In this document: one piece after another, positions 1 through 10,764 of the stretch
Position numbering within the stretch: position 1 is the stretch's first letter
Layout: each line of letters starts with the position of its first letter
From: Cardiocondyla obscurior
Taxonomy: Eukaryota; Arthropoda; Insecta; Hymenoptera; Formicidae
Direction of reading: 5' to 3'
NCBI RefSeq assembly: GCF_019399895.1
Contig: NC_091888.1
Span: 32,501 to 96,500 of the forward strand
Length of the DNA: 64,000 bases
Notes under the pieces: generated by a model
What the model saw: only the letters and a program-made list of their open reading frames with translations
The model's database searches: none
Told to the model about the DNA's origin: nothing
Program-made: the position numbers and the translations under genes

Positions 1-1805
1 AAAAAAAAAAATCTGCGCAGGTAGAAAGATGGGGAATCAGTAGAAACATTTTTTGTTAATAAAATTTTGTTCTATCTCTCCCCTGCGCGCACGAGGGCAA
101 AAACCAAAAAAAAAAAAAATCTGCGCAGGTAGAAAGATGGGGGGAATCAGTAGAAACATTTTTTGTTAATAAAATTTTGTTCTATCTCTCCCCCCCTGCG
201 CGCACGAGGGCAAAAACCAAAAAAAAAAAAAAATCTGCGCAGGTAGAAAGATGGGGGGAATCAGTAGAAACATTTTTTGTTAATAAAATTTTGTTCTATC
301 TCTCCCCCCCTGCGCGCACGAGGGCAAAAACCAAAAAAAAAAAAAATCTGCGCAGGTAGAAAGATGGGGGAATCAGTAGAAACATTTTTTGTTAATAAAA
401 TTTTGTTCTATCTCTCCCCCTGCGCGCACGAGGGCAAAAACCAAAAAAAAAAAAAATCTGCGCAGGTAGAAAGATGGGGGGAATCAGTAGAAACATTTTT
501 TGTTAATAAAATTTTGTTCTATCTCTCCCCTGCGCGCACGAGGGCAAAAAAAAAAAAAAAAAAAATCTGCGCAGGTAGAAAGATGGGGAATCAGTAGAAA
601 CATTTTTTGTTAATAAAATTTTGTTCTATCTCTCCCCTGCGCGCACGAGGGCAAAACCAAAAAAAAAAAAAAAATCTGCGCAGGTAGAAAGATGGGGGAA
701 TCAGTAGAAACAATTTTTGTTAATAAAATTTTGTTCTATCTCTCCCCCTGCGCGCACGGGCAAAAACCAAAAAAAAAAAAAAAATCTGCGCAGGTAGAAA
801 GATGGGGGAATCAGTAGAAACATTTTTTGTTAATAAAATTTTGTTCTATCTCTCCCCTGCGCGCACGAGGGCAAAAAAAAAAAAAAAAAAAAAATCTGCG
901 CAGGTAGAAAGATGGGGGAAATCAGTAGAAACATTTTTTGTTAATAAAATTTTGTTCTATCTCTCCCCCCCTGCGCGCACGAGGGCAAAAACCAAAAAAA
1001 AAAAAAAAATCTGCGCAGGTAGAAAGATGGGGGGAATCAGTAGAAACATTTTTTGTTAATAAAATTTTGTTCTATCTCTCCCCCCCTGCGCGCACGAGGG
1101 CAAAAACCAAAAAAAAAAAAAAAATCTGCGCAGGTAGAAAGATGGGGGGAATCAGTAGAAACATTTTTTGTTAATAAAATTTTGTTCTATCTCTCCCCCT
1201 TTGCGCGCACGAGGGCAAAAACCAAAAAAAAAAAAAATCTGCGCAGGTAGAAAGATGGGGGAATCAGTAGAAACATTTTTTGTTAATAAAATTTTGTTCT
1301 ATCTCTCCCCTGCGCGCACGAGGGCAAAAACCAAAAAAAAAAAAAAATCTGCGCAGGTAGAAAGATGGGGGGAATCAGTAGAAACATTTTTTGTTAATAA
1401 AATTTTGTTCTATCTCTCCCCCCCTGCGCGCACGAGGGCAAAAACCAAAAAAAAAAAAAAAAATCTGCGCAGGTAGAAAGATGGGGGGAATCAGTAGAAA
1501 CATTTTTTGTTAATAAAATTTTGTTCTATCTCTCCCCCCCTGCGCGCACGTGGGCAAAAACCAAAAAAAAAAAGAAAAAAATCTGCGCAGGTAGAAAGAT
1601 GGGGGGAATCAGTTGAAACATTTTTTGTTAATTAAATTTTGTTCTATCTCTCCCCCCCTGCGCGCACGAGGGCAAAAACCAAAAAAAAAAAAAATCTGCG
1701 CAGGTAGAAAGATGGGGGGAATCAGTAGAAACATTTTTTGTTAATAAAATTTTGTTCTATCTCTCCCCCCCTGCGCGCACGAGGGCAAAAACCAAAAAAA
1801 AAAAA
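1..1805. repeat. ~107-116 bp satellite, 16 copies, each with a poly(A) tract
   Basis: Sixteen head-to-tail copies begin with ctgcgcaggtagaaag near 12, 120, 235, 350 and so on to about 1,697. Length differences come mainly from A-runs and C/G-runs. Every unit carries ttaataaaattttg, which contains the AATAAA polyadenylation hexamer, and ends in a long A-run. It also has a G-run (agatgggggg) and a C-run (tctccccccc) that can pair imperfectly across the unit. The array starts before the window and ends at the A-run that abuts the 147 bp satellite. Short open frames rich in Lys are by-products of the repeat. Confidence 0.95.
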
Positions 1806-3072
1806 TCGTTAATATCTCGGTCCACAGGCGTCGTAGGGGTCTGATCGAAAGCTCGTTTTGAAGGGCTTGCAAGCCCGCGTCGAACAAAAAAAAGCGCAAT
1901 AGCCTAGCCCTTCTGGTTCGCGAGATATTTCACATTTTCCGAAAAACTTTGATCGTTAATATCTCGGTCCACAGGCGTCGTAGGGGTCTGATCGAAAGCT
2001 CGTTTTGAAGGGCTTGAAAGCCCGCGTCGAACAAAAAAGAGCGCAATAGCCTAGCTCTTCTGGTTCGCGAGATATTTCACATTTTCCGAAAAACTTTGAT
2101 CGTTAATATCTCGGTCCACAGGCGTCGTAGGGGTCTGATCGAAAGCTCGTTTTGAAGGGCTTGAAAGCCCGCGTCGAACAAAAAAGAGCGCAATAGCCTA
2201 GCTCTTCTGGTTCGCGAGATATTTCACATTTTCCGAAAAACTTTGATCGTTAATATCTCGGTCCACAGGCGTCGTAGGGGTCTGATCGAAAGCTCGTTTT
2301 GAAGGGCTTGAAAGCCCGCGTCGAACAAAAAAGAGCGCAATAGCCTAGCTCTTCTGGTTCGCGAGATATTTCACATTTTCCGAAAAACTTTGATCGTTAA
2401 TATCTCGGTCCACAGGCGTCGTAGGGGTCTGATCGAAAGCTCGTTTTGAAGGGCTTGAAAGCCCGCGTCGAACAAAAAAGAGCGCAATAGCCTAGCTCTT
2501 CTGGTTCGCGAGATATTTCACATTTTCCGAAAAACTTTGATCGTTAATATCTCGGTCCACAGGCGTCGTAGGGGTCTGATCGAAAGCTCGTTTTGAAGGG
2601 CTTGAAAGCCCGCGTCGAACAAAAAAGAGCGCAATAGCCTAGCTCTTCTGGTTCGCGAGATATTTCACATTTTCCGAAAAACTTTGATCGTTAATATCTC
2701 GGTCCACAGGCGTCGTAGGGGTCTGATCGAAAGCTCGTTTTGAAGGGCTTGAAAGCCCGCGTCGAACAAAAAAGAGCGCAATAGCCTAGCTCTTCTGGTT
2801 CGCGAGATATTTCACATTTTCCGAAAAACTTTGATCGTTAATATCTCGGTCCACAGGCGTCGTAGGGGTCTGATCGAAAGCTCGTTTTGAAGGGCTTGAA
2901 AGCCCGCGTCGAACAAAAAAAAGCGCAATAGCCTAGCCCTTCTGGTTCGCGAGATATTTCACATTTTCCGAAAAACTTTGATCGTTAATATCTCGGTCCA
3001 CAGGCGTCGTAGGGGTCTGATCGAAAGCTCGTTTTGAAGGGCTTGAAAGCCCGCGTCGAACAAAAAAAAGCG
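1806..3072. repeat. 147 bp satellite array
   Basis: Units begin tcgttaatatctcgg at 1806, 1953, 2100, 2247, 2394, 2541, 2688, 2835 and 2982, exactly 147 bp apart. Copies are nearly identical. Each unit opens with aatatctcggtcc and closes with ggttcgcgagatatt, an imperfect inverted pair, so a single unit resembles a small terminal-inverted-repeat element amplified in tandem. The ninth copy is diverged at its 3' end and runs into the foldback at 3074-3286. Confidence 0.95.
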
Positions 3073-3073
3073 C

Positions 3074-3286
3074 AATAGCCTAGCTCTTCTGAGTCACGAG
3101 ATATTTTAAATTTTCTAAAAGAAAATGGCACGGTCAGTTCGTGCCACTTCCTCGATTTTATATGCACCTGATACAAATTCTAAAAGTATCAGGTGCATAT
3201 AAAATTGAGAAGGTGGCACGAACTGACCGTGCCACCTTTTTTTAGAAAATTTGAAATATTTCGCGATCCAGAAGAGCTAGGCTATT
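3074..3286. repeat. Long foldback (100 bp arms, 13 bp spacer)
   Basis: The left arm 3074-3173 is the imperfect reverse complement of the right arm 3187-3286. The arms begin aatagcctagctcttctg and end cagaagagctaggctatt. The inner part contains ggcacggtcagttcgtgcc, itself nearly palindromic. The outer ~50 bp of the left arm is the tail of the 147 bp satellite unit, so the right arm is an inverted copy of that tail. The structure could form a cruciform or a long hairpin RNA. Confidence 0.9.
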
Positions 3287-4075
3287 TTGCACATCAATTT
3301 ACAACAATTTAATGCTATTTATTAAGTATATTTACAATATTTTATTAATCGAGTCGTTTCATGAATGTCAGTATTAATGCTGTGTTCCTATTGGTTCAAA
3401 TTAATCGAATGACATTTTAAATTTGTTTTTTGCGTTATCTATAAGTTTTTATATTAAATCGTATTTTACAAGTTAGTTTACAACAATTTAATGCTATTTA
3501 TTAATTATTCTTACAATATTTTATTAATCAAGTCGTTTCATGAATGTCAGTACTAATGCTGTGTTCCTATTGGTTGAAATTTATTGAGTGACATTTTGCA
3601 CGTGTTTTTGGCGTTATTTATAAGTTTTTATACTAAATCGTATTTTGCAAGTTAATTTACAACAATTAATGCTATTTATTAATTATTTTTACAATATTTT
3701 ATTAATCGAATCGTTTCATGAATGTCAGTACTAATGCTGTGTTCCTATTGGTTGAAAATAATCGAGTGACATTTTGCACGTGTTCTTGGCGTTATTTATA
3801 AGTTTTTATACTAAATCGTATTTTGCAAGTTAGTTTACAACAATTTAATGCTATTTATTAATTATTTTTACAATATTTTATTAATCGAGTCGTTTCATGA
3901 ATGTCAGTACTAATACTGTGTTCCTATTGGTTCAAATTAATCGAATGACATTTTACACTTTTTTTTTGCGTTATTTATAAGTTTCTAAATTGAATCGTAT
4001 TTTGCACGTTAATTTACAACAATTTAATGATATTTATTAAGTAATTTTACATTATTTTATTAATCGAGTCGTTTC
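3287..4075 (+). repeat. ~179 bp CCAAT-containing repeats, block A
   Basis: The landmark acaacaatt recurs at 3301, 3480, 3659, 3837 and 4016, giving a period of 178-180 bp. Each copy carries gctgtgttcctattggttga, which includes ATTGG (an inverted CCAAT box), and cgttatttataag. The last copy passes without a break into the leader segment at about 4076. Position directly upstream of a spliced-looking segment suggests repeated promoter elements, but that is inference; it may simply be another satellite. Confidence 0.85.
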
Positions 4076-4511
4076 ATGAATGCCAGTATTAATGCTGTGT
4101 CTCCATTGGTGAATATTTTACGCAAAATATTTTATGCTTATTTTATTCGTTTGTGGAAGATCAACTGTTTCCTCGAGTGTCCGGTTGGATTTTTTAACAA
4201 ATTTAAACCGTCTTTTTTATTCCCACAAAGTGCCAAGACTGTGCATCAACGGAAACTAATTTTTATAAAAGTTTTAAAAGTGACAGGTATGTGTTATTGA
4301 TTAAAGTTTAAAGTGAGAAAAACAAATATTTCTATTTGTTTTACAGGCTTTAAACTTTATAGGCAAAAGATACGTGACGGCAGCTAACCAACGAGACCAT
4401 CCGGAGTTTCGGGGAAGCCGCAGAAGTCTCTCTGACCATTCCTGGTGCAAGAGAAAATCCTCTCGTACCCAGTACTCCAGATAGCACAGACACTTTGCAG
4501 AGTGAATTCAG
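4076..4511 (+). ncRNA. Leader exon plus exon 2 of putative spliced transcript, block A
   Basis: The segment to 4286 ends aaaagtgacag and is followed by gtatgtg, a good 5' splice site. A 60 nt intron (4287-4346) ends ctatttgttttacag. A second exon-like segment, 4347-4511, ends gtgaattcag before gtatgtc. The transcription start is not determined; the 179 bp repeats lie upstream. The leader is nearly identical to 9628-9838 in block B and clearly related to the older units ending 11,065 and 11,415. A 74-codon open frame from 4076 is present in both blocks but runs across the donor site, so I do not call it a protein. Non-coding status is inference. Confidence 0.5.
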
Positions 4512-7500
4512 GTATGTCATGCATTAGAATTTAATTAAAATACTCTCCTTCATTGTGAGGGACCGATTTTAGATTGCCCGAGAGCCTCAGTTAATTAAAA
4601 AGTGAGAAAATAGTCAAAATATAACTTTAACCTCAAAGTGTCACTTATGAGATTTTTAGTTTTAATTTAAAAATACTTTTGCTTTATTTACAGGTTTGGC
4701 GCTTTAGGGACGAAAGGTTCGCGACGGAAACTAACCAAGGAAACCGTCCGGAGACCCGGGGAAGCCGCAAAAGTGTCTCTGACCATTCCTGGTGCAAGAG
4801 AAAATTCCTCGACTTACCCAGTACTCCAGATAGCACTAACACTTTGCAGAGTGAATTCAGGTATGTCATGCGTTAGAATTTAATTAGAGCACCCTCCTCT
4901 ATCGTGAGGGACCGATTTTAGATTGCTCGAGAGCCTCAGTTAATTAAAAAGTGAGAAAATTGTCAAAATATAACTTTAACCTCAATGTGTCACTTATGAG
5001 ATTTTTAGTTTTAATTTAAAAATACTTCTGCTTTATTTACAGGTTTGGCGCTTTGGGGACGAAAGGTTCGCGACGAAAACTAACCAAGGAAACCGTCCGG
5101 AGACCCGGGAAGCTGCAGAAGTCCCTCTGACCATTCCTGGTACAAGAGAAAATTCCTCGACTTACCCAGTACTCCAGATAGCACTAACACTTTGCAGAGT
5201 GAATTCAGGTATGTCATGCGTTAGAATTTAATTAGAGTACCCTCCTCTATCGTGAGGGACCGATTTTAGATTGCTCGAGAGCCTCAGTTAATTAAAAAGT
5301 GAGAAAATTGTCAAAATATAACTTTAACCTCAATGTGTCACTTATGAGATTTTTAGTTTTAATTTAAAAATACTTCTGCTTTATTTACAGGTTTGGCGCT
5401 TTGGGGACGAAAGGTTCGCGACGGAAACTAACCAAGGAAACCGTCCGGAGACCCGGGGAAGCCGCAGAAGTCTCTCTGACCATTCCTGGTGCAAGAGAAA
5501 ATTCCTCGACTTACCCAGTACTCCAGATAGCACTAACACTTTGCAGAGTGAATTCAGGTATGTCATGCGTTAGAATTTAATTAGAGTACCTTCCTCTATC
5601 GTGAGGGACCGATTTTAGATTGCTCGAGAGCCTCAGTTAATTAAAAAGTGAGAAAATTGTCAAAATATAACTTTAACCTCAATGTGTCACTTATGAGATT
5701 TTTAGTTTTAATTTAAAAATACTTCTGCTTTATTTACAGGTTTGGCGCTTTGGGGACGAAAGGTTCGCGACGGAAACTAACCAAGGAAACCGTCCGGAGA
5801 CCCGGGAAGCCGCAGAAGTCTCTCTGACCATTCCTGGTGCAAGAGAAAATTCCTCGACTTACCCAGTACTCCAGATAGCACTAACACTTTGCAGAGTGAA
5901 TTCAGGTATGTCATGCGTTAGAATTTAATTAGAGCACCCTCCTCTATCGTGAGGGACCGATTTTAGATTGCTCGAGAGCCTCAGTTAATTAAAAAGTGAG
6001 AAAATTGTCAAAATATAACTTTAACCTCAATGTGTCACTTATGAGATTTTTAGTTTTAATTTAAAAATACTTCTGCTTTATTTACAGGTTTGGCGCTTTG
6101 GGGACGAAAGGTTCGCGACGAAAACTAACCAAGGAAACCGTCCGGAGACCCGGGAAGCTGCAGAAGTCCCTCTGACCATTCCTGGTACAAGAGAAAATTC
6201 CTCGACTTACCCAGTACTCCAGATAGCACTAACACTTTGCAGAGTGAATTCAGGTATGTCATGCGTTAGAATTTAATTAGAGTACCCTCCTCTATCGTGA
6301 GGGACCGATTTTAGATTGCTCGAGAGCCTCAGTTAATTAAAAAGTGAGAAAATTGTCAAAATATAACTTTAACCTCAATGTGTCACTTATGAGATTTTTA
6401 GTTTTAATTTAAAAATACTTCTGCTTTATTTACAGGTTTGGCGCTTTGGGGACGAAAGGTTCGCGACGGAAACTAACCAAGGAAACCGTCCGGAGACCCG
6501 GGAAGCCGCAGAAGTCTCTCTGACCATTCCTGGTGCAAGAGAAAATTCCTCGACTTACCCAGTACTCCAGATAGCACTAACACTTTGCAGAGTGAATTCA
6601 GGTATGTCATGCGTTAGAATTTAATTAGAGTACCCTCCTCTATCGTGAGGGACCGATTTTAGATTGCTCGAGAGCCTCAGTTAATTAAAAAGTGAGAAAA
6701 TTGTCAAAATATAACTTTAACCTCAATGTGTCACTTATGAGATTTTTAGTTTTAATTTAAAAATACTTCTGCTTTATTTACAGGTTTGGCGCTTTGGGGA
6801 CGAAAGGTTCGCGACGGAAACTAACCAAGGAAACCGTCCGGAGACCCGGGAAGCCGCAGAAGTCTCTCTGACCATTCCTGGTGCAAGAGAAAATTCCTCG
6901 ACTTACCCAGTACTCCAGATAGCACTAACACTTTGCAGAGTGAATTCAGGTATGTCATGCGTTAGAATTTAATTAGAGTACCTTCCTCTATCGTGAGGGA
7001 CCGATTTTAGATTGCTCGAGAGCCTCAGTTAATTAAAAAGTGAGAAAATTGTCAAAATATAACTTTAACCTCAATGTGTCACTTATGAGATTTTTAGTTT
7101 TAATTTAAAAATACTTCTGCCTTATTTACAGGTTTGGCGCTTTGGGGACGAAAGGTTCGCGACGGAAACTAACCAAGGAAACCGTCCGGAGACCCGGGGA
7201 AGCTGCAGAAGTCCCTCTGACCATTTCTGGTAGAAGAGAAAATTCCTCGACTTACCCAGTACTCCAGATAGCACTAACACTTTGCAGAGTGAATTCAGGT
7301 ATGTCATGCGTTAGAATTTAATTAGAGTACCCTCCTCTATCGTGAGGGACCGATTTTAGATTGCTCGAGAGCCTCAGTTAATTAAAAAGTGAGAAAATTG
7401 TCAAAATATAACTTTAACCTCAATGTGTCACTTATGAGATTTTTAGTTTTAATTTAAAAATACTTCTGCTTTATTTACAGGTTTGGCGCTTTGGGGACGA

Positions 7501-7944
7501 AAGGTTCGCGACGGAAACTAACCAAGGAAACCGTCCGGAGACCCGGGGAAGCCGCAAAAGTCTCTCTGACCATTCCTGGTGCAAGAGAAAATTCCTCGAC
7601 TTACCCAGTACTCCAGATAGCACTAACACTTTGCAGAGTGAATTCAGGTATGTCATGCGTTAGAATTTAATTAGAGTACCTTCCTCTATCGTGAGGGACC
7701 GATTTTAGATTGCTCGAGAGCCTCAATTAATTAAAAAGTGAGAAAATAGTCAAAATATAACTTTAACCTCAATGTGTCACTTATGAGATTTTTAGTTTTA
7801 ATTTAAAAATACTTCTGCTTTATTTACAGGTTTGGCGCTTTGAATACGAAAGGTTCGCGACGGAAACTAACCAAGGAAACCGTCCGGAGACCCGGGGAAG
7901 CCGCAAAAGTCTTTGTGACCATTTCTGGTGCAAGAGAAAATTCC
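4512..7944 (+). ncRNA. Tandem ~348 bp exon/intron-like units, block A
   Basis: Nine complete exon-like segments of 166-167 nt lie at 4694-4860, 5043-5208, 5391-5557, 5740-5905, 6088-6253, 6436-6601, 6784-6949, 7132-7298 and 7481-7647. A tenth (7830-7944) is cut off. Each is preceded by a pyrimidine tract ending tttatttacag and followed by gtatgtcatg; introns are about 182 nt. Exons start gtttggcgctttggggac. They are open in more than one frame alone, but length alternates between 166 and 167 nt through one G in cccggggaag, so splicing any neighbours soon meets a stop. A spliced non-coding RNA or a decayed repeat gene are the two readings; expression is unproven. Confidence 0.55.
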
Positions 7945-9627
7945 ATTTGCAAATTAGTTTACAACAATTAATGCTATTTATTAATTATTCTTACAATATT
8001 TTATTAATCAAGTCGTTTCATGAATGTCAGTACTAATGCTGTGTTCCTATTGGTTAAAAATAATCGAGTGACATTTTGCACGTGTTTTTGGCGTTATTTA
8101 TAAATTTTTGTACTAAATTATATTTTGCACGTCAATTTACAACAATTTAATGATATTTATTCATTATTTTTACAATATTTTATTAATCGAATCGTTTCAT
8201 GAATGTCAGTACTAATGCTGTGTTCCTATTGGTTGAAAATAATCGAGTGACATTTTGCACGTGTTTTTGGCGTTATTTATAAGTTTTTATACTAAATCGT
8301 ATTTTGCAAGTTAGTTTACAACAATTAATGCTATTTATTAATTATTTTTACAATATTTTATTAATCGAATCGTTTCATGAATGTCAGTACTAATGCTGTG
8401 TTCCTATTGGTTGAAATTGATCGAATGACATTTTACACTTTTTTCTTGCGTTATTAATAAATTTTTGTACTAAATTATATTTTGCACGTCAATTTACAAC
8501 AATTTAATGATATTTATTCATTATTTTTACAATATTTTATTAATCGAATCGTTTCATGAATGTCAGTACTAATGCTGTGTTCCTATTGGTTGAAATTGAT
8601 CGAGTGACATTTTGCACGTGTTTTTGGCGTTATTTATAAGTTTTTATACTAAATCGTATTTTGCAAGTTAGTTTACAACAATTAATGCTATTTATTAATT
8701 ATTTTTACAATATTTTATTAATCGAATCGTTTCATGAATGTCAGTACTAATGCTGTGTTCCTATTGGTTGAAATTTATTGAGTGACATTTTGCACGTGTT
8801 TTTGGCGTTATTTATAAGTTTTTATACTAAATCGTATTTTGCAAGTTAGTTTACAACAATTTAATGCTATTTATTAATTATTTTTACCATATTTTATTAA
8901 TCGACTCGTTTCATGAATGTCAGTACTAATGCTGTGTTCCTATTGGTTGAAATTGATCGAATGACATTTTACATTTTTTTCTTGCGTTATTTATAAATTT
9001 TTGTACTAAATTATATTTTGCACGTCAATTTACAACAATTTAATGATATTTATTAAGTTTTTTTACAATATTTTATTAATCGAATTGTTTCATGAATGTC
9101 AGTACTAATGCTGTGTTCCTATTGGTTGAAAATAATCGAGTGACATTTTGCACGTGTTTTTGGCGTTATTTATAAGTTTTTATACTAAATCGTATTTTGC
9201 AAGTTAGTTTACAACAATTAATGCTATTTATTAATTATTTTTACAATATTTTATTAATCGAGTCGTTTCATGAATGTCAGTACTAATGCTGTGTTCCTAT
9301 TGGTTGAAAATAATCGAGTGACATTTTGCACGTGTTTTTGGCGTTATTTATAAGTTTCTAAACTGAATCGTATTTTGCACGTTAATTTACAACAATTTAA
9401 TGATATTTATTAAGTAATTTTACAATAGTTTATTGTTTGAATCGATTCATGAATGTCAGTATTAATGCTGTGTTCCTATTGGTTGAAATTAATCGATTGA
9501 CATTTTACGTTTGTTTTTTGCGTTATTTATAAGTTTTTATACTTAATCGTATTTTGCTCGTTAATTTACAACAATTTAATGCTATTTATTAAGTATTTTT
9601 ACATTATTTTATTAATCGAGTCGTTTC
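7945..9627 (+). repeat. ~179 bp CCAAT-containing repeats, block B
   Basis: Ten copies of the same repeat as in block A have landmarks at 7961, 8139, 8318, 8496, 8675, 8853, 9032, 9211, 9389 and 9568. Two sub-variants (ttagtttacaacaattaatg and gtcaatttacaacaattta) alternate through part of the array, suggesting dimeric amplification. The array starts abruptly inside the truncated tenth exon-like unit of block A (ttcc then atttgcaaattag), a recombination joint. It ends in a second copy of the leader segment. Confidence 0.88.
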
Positions 9628-10764
9628 ATGAATGCCAGTATTAATGCTGTGTCTCCATTGGTGAATATTTTACGCAAAATATTTTTTGCTTATTTTATTC
9701 ATTTGTGGAAGATCAACTGTTTCCTCGAGTGTCCGGTTGGATTTTTTAACAAATTTAAACCGTCTTTTTTATTCCCACAAAGTGCCAAGACTGTGCATCA
9801 ACGGAAACTAATTTTTATAAAAGTTTTAAAAGTGACAGGTATGTGTTATTGATTAAAGTTTAAAGTGAGAAAAACAAATATTTCTATTTGTTTTACAGGC
9901 TTTTAACTTTATACGCAAAAGATACGTGACGGCAGCTAACCAACGAGACCATCCGGAGTTCCGGGGAAGCCGCAAAAGTCTCTCTGATTATTCCTGGTGC
10001 AAGAGAAAATTCCTCGACTTACCCAGTACTCCAGATAGCACTAACACTTTGCAGAGTGAATTCAGGTATGTCATGCGTTAGAATTTAATTAGAGTACCTT
10101 CCTCTATCGTGAGGGACCGATTTTAGATTGTTCGAGAGCCTCACTTAATTAAAAAGTGAGAAAATAGTCAAAATATAACTTTAACCTCAATGTGTCACTT
10201 ATGAGATATTTAGTTTTAATTTAAAAATACTTCTGCTTTATTTACAGGTTTGGCGCTTTGGGGACGAAAGGTTCGCGACGGAAACTAACCAAGAAAACCG
10301 TCCGGAGACCCGGGAAAGCCGCAGAAGTCTCTCTGACCATTCCTGGTGCAAGAGAAAAATCCTCGACTTACCCAGTACCACAGATAGCACTAACACTTTG
10401 CAGAGTGAATTCAGGTATGTCATGCGTTAGAATTTAATTAGAGTACCCTCCTCTATCGTGAGGGACCGATTTTAGATTGTTCGAGAGCCTCAGTTAATTA
10501 AAAAGTGAGAAAATTGTCAAAATATAACTTTAACCTCAATGTGTCACTTATGAGATTTTTAGTTTTAATTTAAAAATACTTCTGCTTTATTTACAGGTTT
10601 GGCGCTTTGGGGACGAAAGGTTCGCGACAAAAACTAACCAAGGAAACCGTCCGGAGACCCGGGGAAGCCGCAGAAGTCCCTCTGACCATTTTTGGTGCAA
10701 GAGAAAAATCCTCGACTTACTTAGTACTCCAGATAGCACTAATACTTTGCAGAGTGAGTTCAGG
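9628..10764 (+). ncRNA. Leader and three exon-like units, block B
   Basis: The leader ends at 9838 (gacag then gtatgtg). A 60 nt intron follows, then exon-like segments 9899-10065, 10248-10414 and 10597-10763. The first two have gtatgtc donors. The third ends gagttcag followed by gcttct, so its donor GT is lost. There the sequence changes to the older unit family, whose own acceptor also reads ttcag then gcttct, so the joint falls exactly on a splice-site motif. Otherwise the block repeats the block A plan with only three exon-like units. Status as an RNA gene is inferred from splice signals only. Confidence 0.5.

Noticed and set aside
177..1476. Lys-rich frames in the first array
   Set aside because: They arise from poly(A) tracts in the satellite and change frame with A-run length.
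1..3072. CRISPR-like regular repeats
   Set aside because: The units are contiguous satellites without unique spacers, in a eukaryotic genome.
4684..10423. Repeated 61-codon minus-strand frames (MTYLNSLCKVLVLSG...)
   Set aside because: They are the antisense of the exon-like repeat, one per 167 nt unit, and cross the plus-strand splice motifs. They show no independent evidence of coding.
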